Shown here piece after piece: positions 24,461 through 32,700 of a DNA stretch of 46,972 nucleotides. The stretch lies in the NCBI GenBank assembly GCA_021777055.1, contig JAIQZO010000087.1, forward strand, positions 1 to 46,972, written 5' to 3'. Within the stretch, counting starts at the first letter, position 1, and each line of letters opens with the position of its first letter. The DNA is from Candidatus Anammoxibacter sp. (lineage in GTDB: Bacteria > Planctomycetota > Brocadiia > Brocadiales > Anammoxibacteraceae). The notes under the pieces are model-generated. The model saw only the letters and a list, made by a program, of their open reading frames with translations, searched no databases and was not told the origin of the DNA. A program made the translations under genes and the position numbers.

Positions 24461-25562
24461 ATGGCAACGCCCACAAACCACTTATTGAACATCCCATAGT
24501 GCCTGTTATCTGGGGTAATGTAATAGGCACCCTATCCTTGCAAAGAATTCCAAGTAAGGCCATTGCCATAGCTTCTCTATATGCCATATCAATCCCATAA
24601 TTGTTGCTCAGTTCCACAGGAATCTCAGAACGGCTAATTATCTCATTTACAAGACAACTATTCTTTACCCCCCCGCCAGCCAGTATTAAACGGTCAGCCT
24701 CGCAACTCTTGTGGACCACAGTTGATGCAATTGCGGCGCATGCCGTGCGCATTAAATCATCATCTTTATACTTATTAATAAACTTATTTAACCAGATAAT
24801 TATAAGTTCGTCACCAGTTCCTAATGAACGTTTAAGCTCAGACTGGGCCTTTAAATATCGCTCCAGCTCAACAAATGCAGATTGCACAACAGTTCCTTTA
24901 AGGCCATGAGCGCCATCCATATCCATTGGGACATTAAATAATTTTCTGGCAAGCGTATCCAAAACTTGATTACAGACACAAACGTCGCCACCCTTTACAT
25001 GCTTTAACTCCTGATGAAAATTGTTTGATATAAGTGCAGAGCATTTGGGTATTAATGTTAAACTACAGAACCCCCCCAAGTTTACAACTCCACGAGCCTC
25101 TTCTAAAGAACGAAAGAGTAGGAAATCTGCAACGGGAGTTATGGGTGCACCTTGTCCCCCATGAGCAAGATCTGCTCCTCGCAAATCCGAGACGACTGGA
25201 ACGCCCAATCCTACTGCTATTATCATAGGATTAATTATTTGCAGGCTTAATGGTGCCGCATGATATACGGTTTGACCATGAACTGCAACTAACTCAATTC
25301 TTTCATCCCCTATCAACTCATTAATCGCTTCCAGATGTAAGTTAGCCAAATCATTTGATATTATTGCAACCTCTTTAGCAGTTACGGCATCACCCTGAGC
25401 CATAGATCTCAATCTCCATGTCAAGTCACCAAGTGGCCTGCTCATACATTTTTTTAGCAAATACCTGGCCCCTAAACCATCTCCGTTTGCCTCTACCAGT
25501 GCTAAATCAAGCCCGTCAATACTCGTGCCTGTCATACATCCGACAATTAATCTCTGGTTCAT
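24459..25562 (-). CDS. anmK: Anhydro-N-acetylmuramic acid kinase
   Basis: A 367-residue sugar kinase of the ASKHA fold. CMTGTSIDGLDLAL at the N-terminus is the AnmK signature; AVHGQTVYHA, DLRGADLAHGGQGAPITP and VNLGGFCSLT are further family blocks. LILAGGGVKNSCL near the C-terminus binds ATP. It hydrates and phosphorylates 1,6-anhydro-MurNAc to give MurNAc-6-phosphate for MurQ. Order on the message is symporter, anmK, murQ. Confidence 0.96.
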   Translation of the reverse strand: MNQRLIVGCMTGTSIDGLDLALVEANGDGLGARYLLKKCMSRPLGDLTWRLRSMAQGDAVTAKEVAIISNDLANLHLEAINELIGDERIELVAVHGQTVYHAAPLSLQIINPMIIAVGLGVPVVSDLRGADLAHGGQGAPITPVADFLLFRSLEEARGVVNLGGFCSLTLIPKCSALISNNFHQELKHVKGGDVCVCNQVLDTLARKLFNVPMDMDGAHGLKGTVVQSAFVELERYLKAQSELKRSLGTGDELIIIWLNKFINKYKDDDLMRTACAAIASTVVHKSCEADRLILAGGGVKNSCLVNEIISRSEIPVELSNNYGIDMAYREAMAMALLGILCKDRVPITLPQITGTMGCSISGLWALP

Positions 25563-25590
25563 TTAATTTTGACAATGAGGGGAATTATAA

Positions 25591-25717
25591 ATTTTGAATT
25601 TTGAATTTTAAATGTTAGATCATAAATCTCAGAAATAATTCAAACTTTCCATTTCTTATTCTTTATTTTTCACTTTTCGCTTTTCACTTTTAGTTTTTCA
25701 CTTTTCACTTTTCGCTT
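25591..25717. repeat. Heptamer runs between and into anmK/symporter genes
   Basis: A run of ttttgaa units (25591-25612) and a longer run of ttttcac/ttttcgc units (25669-25717) lie here. The second run overlaps the 3' end of the symporter gene and encodes its final residues. Confidence 0.85.
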
Positions 25718-27241
25718 CCCCATACAACATACACCAAAAGATACTAGCGTTGCGATAGACATTTGCCACGGAAAGGCGATCAGTTCCCTTACAGATATAT
25801 TATCTATGTGAGTTGTCTGCATAACTATTATCAATGTGAAACCCATCACTAATGCGGAAATTACACTGATGCTACTCCCCCGCTTTGTAAAAATTGCAGT
25901 AAGAAATACTGCCACCAGCCCCGAATATGAAAATATCATTACAGTTAGCGCAAAATCAATTAACGTAGTGTCTGGATTATTCTTCTGCCAGAAAGCGCTG
26001 AACATTCCAAACATCCCCAATATTATACCAAATATTACCACACCAAATCGACTAACTAAAAGGTAATGTTTTTCACTTCGATTGCTACATAACCTTTTAT
26101 AGAAATCATTTATAAATGCAGATGACATTGCATTAAGGGCTGAATTTAAGCTCGAAAGTCCAGCAGCAAAAAGCCCGGCCAGCATTAAACCTGACATTCC
26201 TGTTGGCATTTCATGTAGAACAAAACTGAGAAATACCTCCCTACTGCTATCCATAACATAATTGGGCGCAGTTGATCCCATTATATCCGGGCGTGAATAA
26301 AAAATGTACAAGAGCAGTCCTATACCCATAAAAAGCATTGAAACCGGTATGTTAATAATAATTGCGATAACCGCGGACCAACTCCCTTTTGCCGCCGATC
26401 GGCATGTTAAAAGCCTCTGCGCCATATCCTGGTCAGCACCATACGCCCCTAAATTGAGAAGAGAGAAGCCGAAAATAGCTGTCAAAAGGGTATATGTCTC
26501 TCTGCTTCCTATTCCATCAACTCCAAATTTAAAGAACTGAAGTTTTGAAGAGCTGCCATCTACAGGAAATTCCAGTGCGCCGAGAATCTCGGGAAAGGTT
26601 ACAGGTATTTTTGTTAACAGCAGCAAAGCTGCCGCTATGGCAGCACCAACAAAGATAACCATCTGTATGCAATCTGTCCATATAACACTCTTGATACCAC
26701 CTACCAGGGTATAAACAATTCCCACCATAGTTAAAACTGTGATAGCTGCCAACTGATGCCCAATTTCAATATCGCCAAATATTATTAATGAGGCCGGTAA
26801 TGCAGCTATGTATATACGGGCACCGCTGGCAAAGACACGACCTAGTAAAAAAGAAGCACTGGCAGATAACATAGCTGGTGTTCCTAAACTTTTGCCCAAT
26901 AGTCCATAGACAGTTGTTACATGATGACGGTAAAATCGTGGCACGAAAAACAAGGCAACCACAATTACGGCAATAATTGATCCCACTACTGAAAGAAGGT
27001 ACGTTAAGTCACCGTTGAAAGCTTGTTGAGGCCCGCCAATAAATGTTGCCGCGGATAGCGAAGTTGCAAGAAACGAAATACCCGCGGCCCACATGGGTAT
27101 CTGTCCACCGGCCCTAAAATAGTCGTCCGTTGTACCCTGTTTTTTTGAGAAAATTATTCCGGTTATTATTATAATAAGGAAGTAAAGGGAGAGCACAAAC
27201 CAATCGGCGGTACTGAATAAGGATGGTGATGTATTGTTCAC
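25670..27241 (-). CDS. Sodium:solute symporter (SSS family), probable cell-wall sugar uptake
   Basis: A 523-residue membrane protein with about 13 hydrophobic helices. The conserved SSS start is seen: DYFRAGGQIPMWAAGISF then ATSLSAATFIGGP, with GAYGADQDMAQR in the middle and GLFAAGLSSLNSALNAMS in the sodium-site helix. It uses a sodium gradient, which the Nqr complex in this window can generate. Its place upstream of anmK and murQ suggests import of anhydro-MurNAc or a related sugar; this is inference. The last 13 residues (KVKSEKLKVKSEK) are encoded by the heptamer repeat and likely replaced the original C-terminus. Confidence 0.9.
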   Translation of the reverse strand: MNNTSPSLFSTADWFVLSLYFLIIIITGIIFSKKQGTTDDYFRAGGQIPMWAAGISFLATSLSAATFIGGPQQAFNGDLTYLLSVVGSIIAVIVVALFFVPRFYRHHVTTVYGLLGKSLGTPAMLSASASFLLGRVFASGARIYIAALPASLIIFGDIEIGHQLAAITVLTMVGIVYTLVGGIKSVIWTDCIQMVIFVGAAIAAALLLLTKIPVTFPEILGALEFPVDGSSSKLQFFKFGVDGIGSRETYTLLTAIFGFSLLNLGAYGADQDMAQRLLTCRSAAKGSWSAVIAIIINIPVSMLFMGIGLLLYIFYSRPDIMGSTAPNYVMDSSREVFLSFVLHEMPTGMSGLMLAGLFAAGLSSLNSALNAMSSAFINDFYKRLCSNRSEKHYLLVSRFGVVIFGIILGMFGMFSAFWQKNNPDTTLIDFALTVMIFSYSGLVAVFLTAIFTKRGSSISVISALVMGFTLIIVMQTTHIDNISVRELIAFPWQMSIATLVSFGVCCMGKRKVKSEKLKVKSEK

Positions 27242-27602
27242 TTTTTTTTATTGCTCCTACGGCGGACATTTTTAGTTATCGAGCTAACATCAAATACTCT
27301 TAATTCACTCACTGCTATTAAGAGTTAGGGTATAGTTCTTTTTTTACCCTGAAAGGGGCTGATATACCAGCCCAGGGTAACACTCTGGGACAGAAACACA
27401 GAAAATATAGCCCTGTAATGGCATAACATACGTAGGGAACGAGTCTGGAAAATATGTTGCACCCATGCAGGGATCGACTAATCGTTATTATTTCCCCAGG
27501 GCGCAGCCCTGGGCTTGTATGTATTACCCCGTTGGGGTATTTTGAATATTTCTAAGTCTTTCTATATTAACTAGTCAAATATTATAACTCCGGAGGCTAT
27601 AG
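27242..27602. repeat. Spacer with palindromic REP-like units
   Basis: The 361-bp divergent spacer holds several palindromes: cccagggtaacactctggg (27371-27389), cccagggcgcagccctggg (27495-27513, perfect, 3-base loop) and taccccgttggggta (27525-27539). These look like one larger repeat in GC-rich contrast to the surroundings. No gene is seen. The nagZ ribosome site ggagg is at 27592-27596. Confidence 0.75.
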
Positions 27603-28652
27603 GTGAGTAGTGAAAAAATAAAGTTCATGATTGGACAAATGATAATGGTAGGATTTCGAGGGCTGAATGCAACGAAAAACAATGATATTATTCGTGACAT
27701 TTACGATCTCAATATGGGAGGATTAATTCTTTTTGATTACGATCTGGAAACAAATAGTTGCAGTCGAAACATAAAGACAAAGGACCAGGTAAAGAGATTA
27801 GTAAAAGCAGTAAACTCGTTTGCCCGTACGCCTCTTTTTATAACCATAGATCAGGAAGGCGGAGATACAGTTCGCCTTAAACCCGAGCATGGGTACAAGA
27901 AAACATATAACGCTGCTGATATAGGACGACTTAATGATCCACATATCGCACGCGCATCAGCACGAACTATAGCCATGCAGCTTGCAGAGAGCGGCATTAA
28001 TGTTAACTTTGCACCTGTTGTGGACTTGAGTGTTAACAACGAGAACAAAGTTATTGTAAAATCAGGACGTTCCATATCAGATAACCCTGATAAGGTTATA
28101 CGATATGCGAAAACCTTTATTCATGAACATTCAAAAATGAGTATTGCAACATGCATCAAACACTTTATGGGTCATGGCAGCAGCACAGATGATTCTCATA
28201 AAGGGTTTGTTGATGTAACTGAATCATATGTCGAAGATGAGAAGGTACCTTTTTACTCTCTTATACAAAAAGGCGTTGTTGATATGGTCATGACCGCACA
28301 TGTTTTCAACCGGCATTATGATACCACTTACCCATTTACACTCTCAGAAAATGTTATTACCGGTATACTTAGAAATGAAATGGGATTTAATGGTATTGTT
28401 ATCTCTGATGATATTCAAATGAAGGCAATTACATCTAACTATTCATTTAAAGAATCCGTAATAAAAGCAGTAAAAGCAGGAGTAGATATAGTCCTCATTG
28501 GCAATAATCTAACCTATGATCAATCTGCCCATAAAAAGGCAATTAGTTCCATATATGAAAGTGTAAAGAGTGGTATATTAACAGAGGAAAGAATAAAGGC
28601 ATCTTTTGATAGAATTATGGAACTCAAGAAGAAAATAGGGATTTGCTTGTAA
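27603..28652 (+). CDS. nagZ: Beta-N-acetylhexosaminidase (GH3, NagZ)
   Basis: A 349-residue cytoplasmic glycosidase of family GH3. It has ITIDQEGGDTVRL for substrate binding, KHFMGHGSSTDDSHKG carrying the Asp/His acid-base pair special to NagZ, and the nucleophile in IVISDDIQM. NagZ removes GlcNAc from anhydro-muropeptides, giving the anhydro-MurNAc used by AnmK. It is divergent from the symporter-anmK-murQ unit, so the locus is a nearly complete recycling set. Start is GTG 27603 with ggagg six bases upstream. There is no signal peptide. Confidence 0.93.
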   Translation: MSSEKIKFMIGQMIMVGFRGLNATKNNDIIRDIYDLNMGGLILFDYDLETNSCSRNIKTKDQVKRLVKAVNSFARTPLFITIDQEGGDTVRLKPEHGYKKTYNAADIGRLNDPHIARASARTIAMQLAESGINVNFAPVVDLSVNNENKVIVKSGRSISDNPDKVIRYAKTFIHEHSKMSIATCIKHFMGHGSSTDDSHKGFVDVTESYVEDEKVPFYSLIQKGVVDMVMTAHVFNRHYDTTYPFTLSENVITGILRNEMGFNGIVISDDIQMKAITSNYSFKESVIKAVKAGVDIVLIGNNLTYDQSAHKKAISSIYESVKSGILTEERIKASFDRIMELKKKIGICL

Positions 28653-28688
28653 AGAGAGGAATGTTGCTGTTCATTTAATCCATCTGTT

Positions 28689-29036
28689 TTGAAACTGGAC
28701 GTTAGCTTTTGTAATTTATTCAACCGGATTGACAGAATCCACATATGCCTTAAATGTAGACAAAAGAGATGGTGGATTATTTAGCGTTTCAGGCTCTTCT
28801 AGCCTTCCAGTATCACCATCCGAATCTATATAGGTAACTATATCTATAAATTTTCTCACCTCTTCTATAGATAACTCACACTCTTCACCATTCAAACTTA
28901 GCGCCTTGCCATCAACATTAACTATAAATCGAAGGCTATCAGAAATCTCGCCATTTTTTATTAAAGATATCAGCGCTTCTATATCTAATCTTTCCTTTTC
29001 TTTCAGCATATGGAGAGTTCTCCTATTTTACAACTG
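28689..29036. repeat. Long direct repeat, copy 1 (about 345 bp)
   Basis: Similarity to 41419-41767 runs from ttgaaac(c/t)(t/g)gacgttagc before the gene stop through the 97-codon gene to ctattttacaactg upstream of its start. The two copies are in direct orientation, about 12.7 kb apart, and bracket the surface-protein island. Confidence 0.8.
28716..29009 (-). CDS. 97-residue protein of unknown function, copy 1
   Basis: A small acidic protein (MLKEKERLDIEALISLIKNG...) with a middle block CELSIEEVRKFIDIVTYIDS and RLEEPETLNNP near the end. A second copy at 41446 is about 82% identical (80 of 97 residues), in the same orientation. It shows two helical ends around a short strand-rich centre (FIVNVDGKALSLNG). 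No family was recognised. A taggag ribosome site lies slightly distant from ATG 29009. Confidence 0.75.
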   Translation of the reverse strand: MLKEKERLDIEALISLIKNGEISDSLRFIVNVDGKALSLNGEECELSIEEVRKFIDIVTYIDSDGDTGRLEEPETLNNPPSLLSTFKAYVDSVNPVE

Positions 29037-29785
29037 TTTTAATGTATGACATTTACCAAAAATATTAATCTTTGTCAATTGAAACAAAATCTCCATATGG
29101 ATAACTTAATAGTATAGGAATTTCCATTTTGGGGTGAATACGTTATTTTGGAGCAAATGTGTAACTATCGTATTTGTCACTAGTAAAAATGTAGGCAGGG
29201 TTAAGCGATAGCAAAACCCTGCAATAATTCTAAGATAATATTTAGTTTATTAAAAAAATAAATGCAAAAAATTTTAAGATTAATGATAAAAATCTGAGTT
29301 AAAAATAATTGGACGCAACGAAATAACGTTGGCAGTAATAATATCTTACAATGATATATGTTATGGCATATAAATACTGTAGATAATTTATAGCGAATAT
29401 TGGCTTGTCAGGAAATCCCTTTCAGCTTTGTAATGCAATCCCTTACAAGCAAAATTACAGACAATTTTGTTCAGGTTGACAATGGGTAATAATTGTGATA
29501 TATGTCACGTATTGAAAGATGGGTTTAGTTAATCTTTATCTTTAATTATATCTTTCGCTAATAATGTTAAATAGGTGAGAGAGAATCTAACAAAAGAAAT
29601 GCTTAGGAATGGAGATGTATTAAATTGCACATGTACCTACCAATTTAAGTTAGATTTTCTCAAACAGATAAAAAATCTTTGTTTATTTTGGTGTGCCGTA
29701 ATCATGTACTGCATCGTTAAGAAAGCATCTGTACGTTTAAAGCACTACAAAGATCAAAATAAATGCGATGAAAAAGGAGAATAAA
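29010..29785. other. Long leader of the giant surface-protein gene
   Basis: This 776-bp stretch is AT-rich. A hairpin with arms gcagggtt (29195-29202) and aaccctgc (29215-29222) is a dispersed-type palindrome. A 69-codon frame at 29575-29784 has no ribosome site or family match and is not called. The giant gene's ribosome site aaggag is at 29775-29779. No promoter was assigned. Confidence 0.55.
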
Positions 29786-32700
29786 ATGAATACATTCAAG
29801 AAGAAGCCATTAGATTTTATATTTTATAAATTGTCTGCATCTCTTTTCTTGCAGAGTTTTTTCATAATAAGTGTAACTGTTGGTGCATTAATTACAGTTA
29901 ATTTCATTAATGACCTAGCTTTTGCAAGTGGCTCCAGCGAGTTTGATGAAACTACGGTTAGCCCCCATGTAAGAGATGCTTTAAGGCAAAGAGGGTTAAG
30001 GAATAGATACCACAATAGGGACCGGGACAGTGCTACCATTTTTCGGTTACTTGCGAATCCTATTGACGGAACAGTAAAGATTTTTAAAAGTAGAAGACGT
30101 GCAGAGCGGTATTCAATGAAGGCGTTAGATATTAATTGCAACATTGAGAATAGTTGCATCCCCCCTGCTTTTGATAGCCAACTTGAACTATGTTCAGAAC
30201 AAGACGAAGGAAGTTGTGGAGAAGGCAGCGAACTATGGATGGAGGATTTCATATTTGAGTTTAAACCGGATAACATATTAGAGATAAAGTCATCGTTCAA
30301 GAATATTACTGCAAACCAGCAATTTTCCCAACCCTTCTGTCTTTCGGTGAATGAACAGACCACCTGTGATGTGATTGATCACATCTCTCTGCCCGATTCA
30401 GATTTTATGGCAAACGCGTTTGGCCTGGATGATGTCCTGTCACCAGATGAAACCACTCCAGTATTAACCATTAGAGTGAAACACATGGGTTTCCCATTCA
30501 GTTTCTATCTGGATGCAAATGCAGAGAATGAAGATATTACTCCATCACCATCCAAGGCAGTCACCTGGATATCAAATAACAGTGGCGAATGGGGTAACCC
30601 TGATAACTGGCACACTGGAACGGTTCCGGGCCAAGATGATAATGTGGTTATAAATAGAGATGTAACTGTTACTATTGCAAATAGAGCTGTAACTGTAAGA
30701 AGTATTAACAGTGAAGGATCTTTGGTGCTTAACGGGGCTAGCTTAACAATTTTAGGTGGAGATTCTAATATCACTGGTTCGTTTATTATGACTAATGGGT
30801 CATCTTTAACGGGTGATGGCGAGAGTGTAGTATTTACTTCAAACGGTACAAGATCGTTTGATGGAGCAACTTTTGTTGCTAGAAATGGGGCGGAAATATT
30901 ACTGCCTTCCGTTACAGAATATAGATCACTTGATAGTTCTCATTGGATCGCGCATGGTATCGGCAGCAGGATTGACCTTAGTGGTTTAATTCGGATACGG
31001 AGAGATAATCAACTGCATTCTATCAATGCCTTGGCAGGAGGGCGTGTTGATTTAGACAATCTTCTTGAAATTGATACCAGTATTTTTATTACTATTGATG
31101 GGGATGGTAGTTTGCTTAATATGCCTTCATTAACACATCTTGAAGGTTCAAGAGGTGGCAACCTAACTATAATGAATAACGGTGATATGCATGCTCCAAA
31201 TTTAACTTCCCTGAAAAGGTTAACACTATTAACTGACAAAACAATCAAATTCCCTACCGACCAGATTAGAAAATTAGATAGAGTTAATATTAGGGTAGAC
31301 GGTTTTGCTGCTGATTTTAGTGGATTAATTGACATTTATTGGTCTGTCATAAAACTAAGAAACGGCGGTACCATTGACTTGAGTAATGTTACAAACATTG
31401 ATACAACAAAACTCTCTGTCTTTGGAGGTGTAACATTAGCGCTTCCATCTGTTACAAGTTATAGGTCTGCGAGTCTGTTTCATCGATGGGAAGTCAGTGA
31501 CCCTGGCAGTAGAATTGATCTCAGTAATTTAAGGGAAATCAGAAATTATAGTGAAGACTTCCTTGAGATTAATTCTCTTAAAGGCGGGACAATTGATTTG
31601 AGTAATCTCCAAACCACCGTAATCCCGCTTCACATAACTGCGGATCGTAGTGGAAGCCTTGTAGATCTATCGTCGCTGAAGCAGTTACCATTAAGTAGTG
31701 TAATTAAGGAAACCAATAACGGTAAAATAGATACAAGTGCTAATATATCAACTACGCCTCTACCAACACCATTATCAACATTATTAAAAAGAGCTAATTT
31801 AACAATTGATGCATCATCAAATATAAATACTGACCACATTACTGCAATTGGCCAAAGCAAGATTACAGTAGATGGTATACATGCAGATTTCAGTGGTGTA
31901 GACTATATTGTTGAGTCAACAATAACCTTAATAAATGGCGGTACTGTTAACTTAAGTAGAGTTACAGAAATTGCAGAAACATCTTTCAATGTTAATGGTG
32001 GGGTTATCTTATCGCTACCATTCTTAACAGATTGCCGGATTTTTAAGAGTCCAAACTGGAGTGCCATTGGCAATGGAAGCAAGATTGATCTTAGTGGTCT
32101 GGTTTTAATAAAGGGCGGTATTGAAGACGTTATTCACATTAATGCCCAAGATGGAGGAGTTATAGATCTAATGAATCTTAAAATCAGTGACGTCCCGCTT
32201 CAAAATAGTGCCGATGGAGATGGAAGTCTCATTGATCTAACATCTTTGAAAGAGTTGCCATTTAATAGTACAATAAAGGAGACCAATGGTGGAGAAATAG
32301 ATACAAGTGCTAATATATTGACCACACCACCAACACCACGACCAACACCAACACCAACACCACGACCAATACCGACAATACCAACACCAACACGAAAACC
32401 AATACTGACTCCATTCCCACCAGGAAAAATAGTAGATTTAAATAATAGCATTTTAACAATTGATGGATCCATAGATTTTAATACTAATCAAATTGAGGAT
32501 ATCCGGAATAGTAAAATTACAGTTGATGGTGTACATGCTGACTTCAGCAGCGTAAAAAGTATTGATGAAGCAGATATAGTTCTAGAAAATGGTGCTACGG
32601 TTGACTTTAGCAGTGTAGAGGATATTTATCGAGCTACTATAATTTTAAAGAGTGGAGGCTCTATTGATTTTAGAAGCGTAAAAAGTATTGGTGAGGCAGA

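Noticed and set aside
24406..25717. Heptamer runs as a CRISPR array
   Set aside because: Units of 7 bp without spacers do not fit CRISPR repeats; no cas genes are present.
29575..29784. 69-codon frame ahead of the giant gene
   Set aside because: GTG start, no family resemblance, and it ends over the giant gene's ribosome site; most likely leader sequence.
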